22,457 nt of DNA from a virus: positions 1 through 22,457 of the IMG/VR virus record IMGVR_UViG_3300042731_008243; one strand, given 5' to 3'. Below the pieces are notes generated by a model. That model saw nothing but the letters and a program-made list of their open reading frames with translations. It had not been told where the DNA came from and did no database searches. Made by a program: the position numbers and the translations under genes. Positions 14,929-21,264 of this stretch are shown here, in pieces; the stretch's first letter is position 1; each line of letters starts with the position of its first letter.

Positions 14929-15918
14929 CTATATCCCTTTTCCTTTCCTCATACCCTTAAGCGTTTCGATATACCTCTCCGATGCCCAATATGTTCTGTG
15001 GCCCAAAATCTGTTTGAGGTCGCAAATGCGTAGCCCGCTTGATAGGGAGTGGATAGCAAACGTGCTGCTCAGCTCGTGGAAGGTATAGGGGGGGAGTCTG
15101 CGGCTTTCCAATGCGGTTTTGAGCGCCTTTCCAAGATCCTTGTTTCCGCCTTTGAGAGAGCCGAACACGAGAGTAGAGTCGGAAGGGCTTTTAATTTTCA
15201 AATCCTCTAGTGCTTCGGCACACTCGTCGTCAATCGAAACCACTCTTTTAAGCCTCCTTCCAGAGGGACCCAGGGCTACTCGTCGGCGCGGAATATCCAC
15301 CTCACTCCATTTCAGCCTTTCAATTTCACTTCTCAATGCCCCCGTGCGCACAGCTAGAAGTACAGCGGGAAAGAGATTGGGATTAGGGGAGCGAGAGCAA
15401 GCCTCCAATAAACGTCTCAGCTCCGTTCTTGAAAGTGGAGAGCGCTCAATTGGGCGGGGCACAATCCGGCGTCGCCCGTAAGCCGGGTTGTGTGAGATCC
15501 ATCCCAGCTTTTGCCACGCAAACGTCAAAAGAGAACTCAGCGTGGACATATATCTCTCCACTGTTGCTGGGCTGCGCACCGCTCCCTTTGTGGTCAGCGT
15601 GTTCTGCAGTTCATTTTGGAGCTTACTGATTGTTGCGGTGTCTACTGAACACACTGCAAGATCACCGATCTGCCGGCCAATCCAGGTTAGGTGCCGAATG
15701 GGATCAGCTGCGAGCGGCTTGCTCGCGCTCGTTATGAATTTAGAGATAGCTTTGGCTACTGTCCTATCGGTCCAGCTTTCCTCGACTGTTTTGGCCCATT
15801 CAATCGCCTCTTCCCTTGAATAGAAGGTTCTGCTTATAGAAGGTCTTCCCTTGCGCCTAACTGTCGCCCTGAACGATACGGAGCCGCCTCTGTTAATTCT
15901 TTCCCAGATCGACGCCAT
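14929..15918 (-). CDS. int: Tyrosine recombinase / phage integrase with altered active site
   Basis: A 329-residue integrase-type protein: N-terminal arm-binding domain (SFRATVRRKGRPSISRTFYS, residues 15-34), SAM-like core-binding domain (about 55-150, with ERYMSTLSSLLTFAWQKLGW) and catalytic domain (165-325). GGAAGGAG precedes the ATG at 15918; a TTG two codons upstream is rejected for spacing. The catalytic Tyr (RY, residue 316) and Gly-His (LGH, 305-307) are present. However, the usual TG-x-R-x-x-E reads TGALRSE (Leu195 where Arg I should be), HxxR reads HELS (Ser284 for Arg II), and the usual hairpin Lys is not obvious near 217-224. It may be defective or atypical. It lies 20 bases after the tRNA gene, in the same direction. 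Confidence 0.88.
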   Translation of the reverse strand: MASIWERINRGGSVSFRATVRRKGRPSISRTFYSREEAIEWAKTVEESWTDRTVAKAISKFITSASKPLAADPIRHLTWIGRQIGDLAVCSVDTATISKLQNELQNTLTTKGAVRSPATVERYMSTLSSLLTFAWQKLGWISHNPAYGRRRIVPRPIERSPLSRTELRRLLEACSRSPNPNLFPAVLLAVRTGALRSEIERLKWSEVDIPRRRVALGPSGRRLKRVVSIDDECAEALEDLKIKSPSDSTLVFGSLKGGNKDLGKALKTALESRRLPPYTFHELSSTFAIHSLSSGLRICDLKQILGHRTYWASERYIETLKGMRKGKGI

Positions 15919-15938
15919 CAATGCTCCTTCCTTGTTTC

Positions 15939-16012
15939 TGGGGCAAATAGGGTTTGAACCTATAACCTACGGATTATGAGTCCGCCGCTCTAACCTATTG
16001 AGCTATTGCCCC
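15939..16012 (-). tRNA. tRNA with CAU anticodon, probably tRNA-Ile2 (AUA)
   Basis: A complete 74-base cloverleaf on the minus strand: acceptor GGGGCAA with TTGCCCC, D stem GCTC with GAGC, anticodon stem GCGGA with TCCGT, loop CTCATAA (anticodon CAU at 15976-15978), T arm ATAGG-TTCAAAC-CCTAT and discriminator A; CCA is not encoded. CAU can be Met or lysidine-modified Ile2. The GCGGACTCATAATCCGT anticodon arm is the form I associate with bacterial Ile2, so that is favoured. The 3' end faces the integrase start 20 bases away, the arrangement typical of a tRNA used as attachment site, yet phage late genes lie on both sides. Confidence 0.93.
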
Positions 16013-16057
16013 TAAATTGTTTTCCTATCTGAATCTGAATGCCAGTTGCATTTTTTG

Positions 16058-16086
16058 TTGACCTAATTTTGATTTACTCCTATACT
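16058..16086 (+). promoter_or_regulatory. Strong sigma70-like promoter toward the 100-aa gene
   Basis: TTGACC (16058-16063) and TATACT (16081-16086) are separated by exactly 17 bases, close to consensus. The expected transcription start is near 16093, about 25 bases before the ATG at 16118. Its -10 box overlaps that of the opposing minus-strand promoter. Confidence 0.72.
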
Positions 16087-16112
16087 ATATCCTAAACGGA
16101 AGATAAAGGCAA
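16084..16112 (-). promoter_or_regulatory. Opposing sigma70-like promoter toward tRNA and integrase
   Basis: On the minus strand, TTGCCT (16112-16107) and TATAGT (16089-16084) are 17 bases apart. Transcription would start near 16077, about 65 bases before the tRNA 5' end, and could continue through the integrase and membrane-protein genes. Its -10 overlaps the plus-strand promoter's -10 by three bases (16084-16086). Confidence 0.55.
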
Positions 16113-16117
16113 CGAAA

Positions 16118-16420
16118 ATGCGCGTTAAATGGTCTCCTATCACAAAAGTCGTAAGCTTTAATGTGGGTAAAAACGAGGTATTTCCTCAGCACCGTGTCAT
16201 CGCCTCCGACATGGCGACTGGCGAATACCTTGAGCTATGCGACGATCCAGAGTGGCAAAGAATAACAGAGAAGGCGGAAAAGGTTGCACCGTCAGCTACT
16301 CTTCATCGCCGCGAGCTGATTGCAAAGCAGCTTCGGCGCTATGTCGAAAAGAAGCGTCATGAGACTCGACGAGCTTTATTTCTGCAATCAGTAGCCGAGT
16401 TACGACAACCCGCAGCGTAG
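16118..16420 (+). CDS. Hypothetical protein from a strong promoter (100 aa)
   Basis: A 100-residue basic protein beginning at the ATG after AAAGG, downstream of the best plus-strand promoter in the window. The N-terminal half has short beta strands (WSPITKVVSFNVGKNEVF, GEYLELCDD); the C-terminal half is strongly helical and charged (RRELIAKQLRRYVEKKRHET). It has no recognised motif, no signal peptide and no obvious helix-turn-helix, though a DNA-binding regulator is possible from charge and position. The last 125 bases overlap a minus-strand ribbon-helix-helix ORF, so one of the two reading frames may be incidental. The private promoter and ribosome site favour this one being real. Confidence 0.68.
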   Translation: MRVKWSPITKVVSFNVGKNEVFPQHRVIASDMATGEYLELCDDPEWQRITEKAEKVAPSATLHRRELIAKQLRRYVEKKRHETRRALFLQSVAELRQPAA

Positions 16421-16499
16421 TGTTCCTTAGGGAGGCTATAGCTTTTATCTTACAGAAGAGCTCCTCAGGGATATCCACGGTGAGTCTGCGGAAAGCCAT
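16296..16499 (-). CDS. Ribbon-helix-helix (CopG/Arc-like) DNA-binding protein
   Basis: A 67-residue protein whose N-terminus (RRLTVDIPEELFCKIKAIAS, then RNTTLRVVVTRLLIAEI) fits the ribbon-helix-helix fold: a strand with LTVDIP, helix 1 through KIKAIA, then a turn with NTTLR and helix 2. The fold is common in antitoxins and small repressors, which bind DNA as dimers. The convincing part (16420-16499) lies outside the overlap with the plus-strand gene; the C-terminal half is antisense to it. The ATG at 16499 has no good ribosome site. A GGAG-led ATG at 16535 is in the same frame but stops after eight codons, so this could be a coupled gene, or one broken by a nonsense mutation. Confidence 0.6.
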   Translation of the reverse strand: MAFRRLTVDIPEELFCKIKAIASLRNTTLRVVVTRLLIAEIKLVESHDASFRHSAEAALQSARGDEE

Positions 16500-16607
16500 G
16501 TCTTTATTTTACGTATTTGTGACTTTGTAAGCCATTTTTTCTCCTACCCCTGGACATTTACGACGGACAGGGCATCATTGGCATAAACCCTTCACAGGAG
16601 AATCAGA

Positions 16608-18545
16608 ATGGCCAAATCCCGTACCAGCGCCTACTCCCTAGGTGCGCCTTATGAAGCATTGTTTCCAAAGCCGGTCGTGGCTACTAGGAATCCTACGACC
16701 AGCGACAAGAACTACGAGATCGGGCAGGTATGGGTAAACAAGTCGTCAAACAACGCCTATATTCTCACGTCTTCGGCGTCAGGTTCCGCTACCTGGAGTA
16801 TCGCATCGCCAGGGGCGTCTGACGTCGATACTCTCACTGGAGACTCCGGAGGGGCAATCTCTCCCGCTGGTGGTAACATCACTATTGCAGGCGGATCTGG
16901 GGTAACTACCTCTGGTTCGGGATCGACTATCACGATCAGCGCAGCTACCGGTTACGCTCCGATCACCCTTTATGTGGTAGATGCCGGGGGTTCTTCCGAT
17001 TACACGACCGTCCAGGCGGCTATCAATGCGGCAAACGGCGCAGGGGGAGGAATGGTGTTCGTGCGTCCAGGCACCTACACCGAGGACCTCACCCTGTACG
17101 ACAATATCTATCTCTTTGGCTCTAGTGAGTCCGCGACAACTATTGCCGGAACACACACTCCTCCAGCTAGCGGAGACATCAACTTCTGGCGGCTCACTCT
17201 TTCAGATGCGACGGCGATCTTCAGCTCTGCAGCGGCTGGTACTACCAACATCATCGTAGAAGACTGTACCGTCGCGGTTACCAACGGACATATGTTCGAC
17301 CTAGCTAACTGGACCGGAACCATCGCAGTGGACGACCTAGGATTTACCGGTACCAGCGATGGCTTCATCAACAACACCGGCGGAGCAACCGTAGTCGGAT
17401 ACGGGGCAAGTATCGGCATTGGTACGGGCCAGTCCTGTTCGATTTCTGGCACCTTCCAGTTTGTGAGCTGCCCCATCGCATGTCCTGTCGATTTTGTGAC
17501 CGGCGCCACCGGCTCGGTGGATCAGTGCCAGATCACCGGAGGCTTTACCTTCTCCAACAACTCTACTGGTTCGGTGTCCAATTCACGTTTCACTACCGGC
17601 GCCACTGCAGCCGTTACCATGAGCTCCTCGGCAGCTTGGACTCTGAGCAACAACGTGATCGATAGCTCAGCTAACCCGTGCATCGCTGGAGCTGGCGCGG
17701 GCACTCTGAGCTTCGGCGCCCTGAACTTCCTCAACAACAGTGCATTTGCTGGCACTCTTACGCTTTCCCGCGACACCTCAGTGGATGGAACAGTTAGAGC
17801 TCTGACATTTGATACCGACGTAGCGGCAGCGGCCATGACGATCTCCGCTACCGATATTGACGCCGACGGCACAGACGCCAACATTTCTGTGACGGTGACT
17901 CCGAAGGGCACTGGTACCTTCACTGTCGACTCTGGCGGAATTTCTAACACAGCGGGCGACATCATCAGCTCTTCGAGCAACGCCGCCGCGGACAACACGG
18001 TCGAGGTAACAAACAGCGATAACACCGATCCGGCCTCTCGCGCAGGTTTCGAAGCTGCGGTGGGAGGCGCCTCTGCTGGTGACCCATACGTAAACTTCCT
18101 GATCAGCGGTGGTCAGGCGTTCACCATGGGTATCGATAACAGCTCTACTAATGATGACTTTGTCATATCGGACGCAGCGGCTTTAGGTACCAACGACAGG
18201 ATCACCGTAGACGGCTCTTCTGGCGACGTTACCGTTGGTCAGAACCTGATAGTGGGCACCGCTGGAAAAGAACTGCATGTCAAAGGCGGCGCGGTAACCG
18301 ACTTCATCGGTCAGGCCACCCTGGCGTCCGGCACCGTTACGGTGGCCAACACGAATATCGCAGCAGGCGACAGGATCATTTGTACAAGAAGCTCGATCAA
18401 CGGCTCGACGGCTCTTGGCGTGCTTATCACTAGCATTAGCGCCGCTACCAGCTTTACAATTACCGCTGTCCAGCCTGGAACTCCTGGGTCGACCGAGACC
18501 AATGATACCTCCATCGTGGACTACTTCATCGTGAGATCTGTCTAA
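16608..18545 (+). CDS. Tail spike protein with right-handed beta-helix (645 aa)
   Basis: A 645-residue protein with a strong AGGAG site. The N-terminus (residues 25-65, ATRNPTTSDKNYEIGQVWVN) is an attachment-type segment shared with the fibre at 20384-21106. Residues 74-112 hold DTLTGDSGG and a VTTSGSGSTITISA strand pair, also found in neighbouring fibres. From about 130 (TTVQAAINAANGAGGGMVFV, then PGTYTEDLTLYDNIYLFG) the sequence has the classic opening of a pectate-lyase-like right-handed beta-helix, continuing with short Asn/Ser/Gly turns to about 400. The C-terminus (TDFIGQATLASGTVTVANTN ... VDYFIVRSV) resembles trimerising spike ends. It probably binds or depolymerises a surface polysaccharide. 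Catalytic residues cannot be named from sequence alone. Confidence 0.82.
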   Translation: MAKSRTSAYSLGAPYEALFPKPVVATRNPTTSDKNYEIGQVWVNKSSNNAYILTSSASGSATWSIASPGASDVDTLTGDSGGAISPAGGNITIAGGSGVTTSGSGSTITISAATGYAPITLYVVDAGGSSDYTTVQAAINAANGAGGGMVFVRPGTYTEDLTLYDNIYLFGSSESATTIAGTHTPPASGDINFWRLTLSDATAIFSSAAAGTTNIIVEDCTVAVTNGHMFDLANWTGTIAVDDLGFTGTSDGFINNTGGATVVGYGASIGIGTGQSCSISGTFQFVSCPIACPVDFVTGATGSVDQCQITGGFTFSNNSTGSVSNSRFTTGATAAVTMSSSAAWTLSNNVIDSSANPCIAGAGAGTLSFGALNFLNNSAFAGTLTLSRDTSVDGTVRALTFDTDVAAAAMTISATDIDADGTDANISVTVTPKGTGTFTVDSGGISNTAGDIISSSSNAAADNTVEVTNSDNTDPASRAGFEAAVGGASAGDPYVNFLISGGQAFTMGIDNSSTNDDFVISDAAALGTNDRITVDGSSGDVTVGQNLIVGTAGKELHVKGGAVTDFIGQATLASGTVTVANTNIAAGDRIICTRSSINGSTALGVLITSISAATSFTITAVQPGTPGSTETNDTSIVDYFIVRSV

Positions 18546-18892
18546 TGGCGGGTATCCAGGACGTAAAGGCCAAGTGGGAGGCGGTCCGATCAGCCGCATT
18601 TGGAAGTGTGGGGGCGACCTATGCGGCCATAGGCGATCCGCTCTCCAATGCGGCCATTGTATTGCACATTAGAAGCACCCTTGACAAAGACGTCTATATC
18701 TCGATGGACGGAAGCACAGACCACATTTACGTGGGAGCTGGGGACCTCGTCGTGTATGATATCGGAACCAACAAGATCGGGGATTCGAAGCTTTTGGTTC
18801 CTAAGGGCACCCAAATTTATCAAAAGAGGGGACCCGGAGGGGCGAGCTCCAGCGGGAACCTATTCGTGATGACGCTTTACGGGACAAAATAA
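18545..18892 (+). CDS. Small fibre-cluster protein, copy 1 (115 aa)
   Basis: A TAATG junction couples it to the tail spike. It is a 115-residue beta-rich protein with AFGSVGATYAAIGDPLSNAA near the N-terminus, then VYISMDGSTDHIYV and a closing TQIYQKRGPGG and LYG. It is a paralogue of the next gene (same order of AFGS, YAA-G-PL, S-DG--D, TQ-Y-K), so a tandem duplication is clear. There is no signal peptide. It could be a fibre-tip, chaperone or accessory protein of the tail; I know of no function for this family. Confidence 0.75.
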   Translation: MAGIQDVKAKWEAVRSAAFGSVGATYAAIGDPLSNAAIVLHIRSTLDKDVYISMDGSTDHIYVGAGDLVVYDIGTNKIGDSKLLVPKGTQIYQKRGPGGASSSGNLFVMTLYGTK

Positions 18893-19233
18893 TGACGTAT
18901 AAGAGGAAGGCCCTATTCGACACGTTAAGGACGGTGGCCTTTGGCTCTATAACGGGGTCCTACGCGGCGCTGGGGGTACCTCTAACCTCAGAGGCCGTGG
19001 TAATAAGCTTCATAAACGACACCAACGCCAACCTCTACTTCTCTACAGACGGAACAAACGACCAGCTGTATCTCCCAAATAGCTCGGCGATGATATTGGA
19101 CGTGCGCGCCAACAATCCTGGCGACGGGCTGTTTATCGCTTCTTCGACTCAATTCTACGTCAAACACGACGGATCGGCGGCGACGTCTGGACTAGCGGCT
19201 CTGCAAATCCTTTACGCCGGAGGAATCAATTAG
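18892..19233 (+). CDS. Small fibre-cluster protein, copy 2 (113 aa)
   Basis: A 113-residue paralogue of the preceding gene, also joined by TAATG. Shared positions include AFGSITGSYAALGVPL, YFSTDGTNDQLYL and TQFYVKHDGSA, with a matching C-terminal LYAGG. Divergence between the copies is substantial, so the duplication is not recent. The TAG stop overlaps what I take to be the AUU start of the next fibre gene, and GGAGG in its last codons (19219-19223) would serve that start. Its role is unknown and probably the same as copy 1. Confidence 0.75.
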   Translation: MTYKRKALFDTLRTVAFGSITGSYAALGVPLTSEAVVISFINDTNANLYFSTDGTNDQLYLPNSSAMILDVRANNPGDGLFIASSTQFYVKHDGSAATSGLAALQILYAGGIN

Positions 19234-20374
19234 CCAGATATCCAGGCTCAAATCTGACTCCATCGGCACTCTCACTGGGGATACTGGAGGGCCGGTACCG
19301 CCTGATACCGCTGAGAACATCAATATTCTCGGGGGCTCTGGTGTTTCGGTAGCAGGCACACCAGGGACAAACACGCTAACCATCACGGCTACGGCAGCCA
19401 CGCCCACCACCTACAACGAAGACACTGGGTCCGCCACGCCAGCGGCGAACATTTTGATCGTGGCAGGTGGCACCCTCTTGAGTACTACGGGAGCTGGTAA
19501 CACGGTAACGATAGACGCCGACGCGACCGTTCCCGCCTCCTTCCCCACAGACGGCGCCACGGCTACCCCAGCTGCAAATGCTCTTACCGTAGCTGGGGGT
19601 AATCTCCTCACTACTTCTGGATCTGGAGCGACCGTTACGGTAGATGCTGATGCTGCGGTAGCTGGATCTTTTCCGACAGATGGTGGAACGGCTACCCCTG
19701 CAGCTAATGCCCTCACAATCGCGGGCGGAACGGGGGTAACCACCTCTGGATCTGGATCGACGGTAACAATCAATGCCTCGGCCTCTGTTCCAACCACCTT
19801 TACAGAAGATACGGGAAGCGCAACTCCAGTAGCCAACGAGCTCTTTATTTATGGAGGCACGGGGTGCTCCACCACAGGATCAATAGCTACGGTCACCGTA
19901 AACCTAGATCCAGAGGTGGCCCTTAGCTATCCGGCTGACTCTGGTACCGCTACTCCTGCAGCTAACGCACTAACTGTATCTGGCGGAACAGGGGTATCCA
20001 CCAGTGGATCGGGCTCGACGCTAACCATAAATTCCACCGGCGGAGGTCTTACATGGGCAGAAGTTACGGGCACGTCGCAAAACATAGCCGTGAATACTGC
20101 TTACGTCGCAAACAACGGTTCTTCCGTGACGTTTACTTTGCCCGTCACGGCAGCACTGGGAGACGTTTTTCGGATAGTGGGAAAGGGAGCAGGTGGATGG
20201 AGTATCGGCCAGAATGCTTCCCAGACCATTCGCATGCTGGGGTCCGCGACGACGACTGGCGTCGGTGGTACGCTAACTCCTACGGAGAGTCTAGCGGCCA
20301 TTGAGATTGTATGCACAACAGCAAACACAGACTTCCTAGTAATGAGCTCAGTGGGGAACTTTACCTTTGTGTAG
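19229..20374 (+). CDS. Repeat-containing tail fibre protein, probable AUU start (381 aa)
   Basis: Coding sequence in this frame clearly continues upstream of the first internal ATG (19454): the segment before it reads SQISRLKSDSIGTLTGDTGG, a typical fibre N-terminus. No ATG, GTG or TTG fits. An ATT at 19229 overlaps the previous stop (ATTAG) and has GGAGG five bases upstream, so an AUU start is proposed. The protein holds one TLTGDTGG module, five tandem 43-residue repeats (about residues 59-273) and a C-terminal domain (WAEVTGTSQNIAVNTAYVAN ... VGNFTFV) shared with the next gene. It is probably an extended trimeric fibre. Alternatives are an AUA start or a sequencing error at the start codon. 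Confidence 0.7.
   Translation: MSQISRLKSDSIGTLTGDTGGPVPPDTAENINILGGSGVSVAGTPGTNTLTITATAATPTTYNEDTGSATPAANILIVAGGTLLSTTGAGNTVTIDADATVPASFPTDGATATPAANALTVAGGNLLTTSGSGATVTVDADAAVAGSFPTDGGTATPAANALTIAGGTGVTTSGSGSTVTINASASVPTTFTEDTGSATPVANELFIYGGTGCSTTGSIATVTVNLDPEVALSYPADSGTATPAANALTVSGGTGVSTSGSGSTLTINSTGGGLTWAEVTGTSQNIAVNTAYVANNGSSVTFTLPVTAALGDVFRIVGKGAGGWSIGQNASQTIRMLGSATTTGVGGTLTPTESLAAIEIVCTTANTDFLVMSSVGNFTFV
19403..20047 (+). repeat. Five tandem 129-bp (43-residue) repeats in the fibre gene
   Basis: Units begin at 19403, 19532, 19661, 19790 and 19919, each exactly 129 bases. The unit pattern is x-x-x-F/Y-x-x-D-x-G-x-ATPAAN-x-L-x-V-x-GG, then T-x-G-x-G-x-TVTI. No unit has an insertion or deletion; divergence is by substitution, with units 2 and 3 most alike. 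Confidence 0.9.
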
Positions 20375-20383
20375 GATAGCTTA

Positions 20384-21106
20384 ATGACTGTCTTCGGCGT
20401 CCCAGGCGACAATACCAACCCGTTGGCATACGCGGATAGAAGGCTGGCGGTGGTGGCAGCCATTCAGGCACCAAGGAGGCCCACCACAAGCGACACCAAC
20501 TTCCCCCTTTGGACGGAGTGGCGCGTCACAAAAGATGCCGCAGCCCCAGCTGTAGAGGGGGAGTTTTGGAAATTAGTCGCATTTGCAGGGGCTGGGCTGG
20601 CCCAGTGGGTTCAGCTTAACTCCACGCCAGGAACAGGGATAGACACGCTAACTGGAGATAGCGGGGGCCCTGTGGGCCCCGACGTTTCCGCCAACGTAAA
20701 CCTGTTGGGCGGAACTAATATCACTGTTACGGGAGCTCCTGGCTCTAATACGCTTACGATCGACTCCTCTGCAGGAACGTTTCCATGGACTGAGGTCACC
20801 GGTACGTCTCAGATGATGGCAGTCAACAACGGGTACATAGCCAATAACGCGGCCCAAGTAGATTGCACGCTTCCTACCACTTCTTCCGTAGGTGACATTG
20901 TAGAGGTAGTAGGAAAAGGAGCGGGGGGCTTTAAGGTATCCCAGACAGGCGCGCAGCAGATAGCCTTCTTGGGACAGACGACAACCGCAGGGGTGGGTGG
21001 CACTCTAACTCCGGACGAGGCCGGGGCCTCGGTGAAGCTCCTTTGCATCACTGCCACTAATCTCTGGAGAGTTATCCACTCGGTGGGTAACTTCGTGTTA
21101 GTATGA
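20384..21106 (+). CDS. Tail fibre protein (240 aa)
   Basis: A 240-residue fibre built from modules seen in its neighbours. Residues 29-75 (APRRPTTSDTNFPLWTEW) match the spike N-terminus; 86-135 hold IDTLTGDSGGPVGPD and a VTGAPGSNTLTID strand pair; 134-240 form a C-terminal domain (WTEVTGTSQMMAVNNGYIAN ... GDIVEVVGKGAGGF ... VGNFVLV) homologous to the end of the 19229-20374 protein. A weak AGGA lies nine bases before the ATG. The stop overlaps the next small ORF (ATGA). It is probably a receptor-binding or structural fibre subunit. Confidence 0.76.
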   Translation: MTVFGVPGDNTNPLAYADRRLAVVAAIQAPRRPTTSDTNFPLWTEWRVTKDAAAPAVEGEFWKLVAFAGAGLAQWVQLNSTPGTGIDTLTGDSGGPVGPDVSANVNLLGGTNITVTGAPGSNTLTIDSSAGTFPWTEVTGTSQMMAVNNGYIANNAAQVDCTLPTTSSVGDIVEVVGKGAGGFKVSQTGAQQIAFLGQTTTAGVGGTLTPDEAGASVKLLCITATNLWRVIHSVGNFVLV

Positions 21107-21264
21107 TAGCCATAGGGCTCGTGAAATTAGCCGAGACGCGGATCGCCCTGGACCGCTCAAAGAGAGGGCGAGAAAGAGGGGAAGGTGCTCAAAAGGAAGG
21201 TCTCCTATGCAAGCGAAAGGCCGGAAAGGATCGGTCTCGGCACTTTAATCAAGGGAAGCGATGA
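21103..21264 (+). CDS. Small basic ORF between fibre genes (53 aa), possibly an RNA
   Basis: A 53-codon ORF fills the gap between two fibre genes with ATGA overlaps at both ends (21103-21106 and 21261-21264), the junction type used elsewhere in this phage. The product is very basic (RSKRGRERGEGAQKEGLLCK, then RKAGKDRSR) with no recognised motif and a poor ribosome site. The same stretch also contains an 8-bp perfect long-range stem (GCCGAGAC 21130-21137 with GTCTCGGC 21234-21241) and an inner hairpin (CGCCCT 21144-21149 with AGGGCG 21165-21170). A structured noncoding or regulatory RNA is therefore an alternative reading. Confidence 0.45.
   Translation: MIAIGLVKLAETRIALDRSKRGRERGEGAQKEGLLCKRKAGKDRSRHFNQGKR

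Noticed and set aside
17522-18025. 167-codon minus-strand ORF in the tail spike gene
   Set aside because: Antisense shadow of a Thr/Ser/Gly-rich gene; no ribosome site or recognisable domain.
19411-19836. 141-codon minus-strand ORF in the fibre repeat
   Set aside because: A periodic Val/Pro/Ala sequence that simply mirrors the 129-bp repeats on the coding strand.
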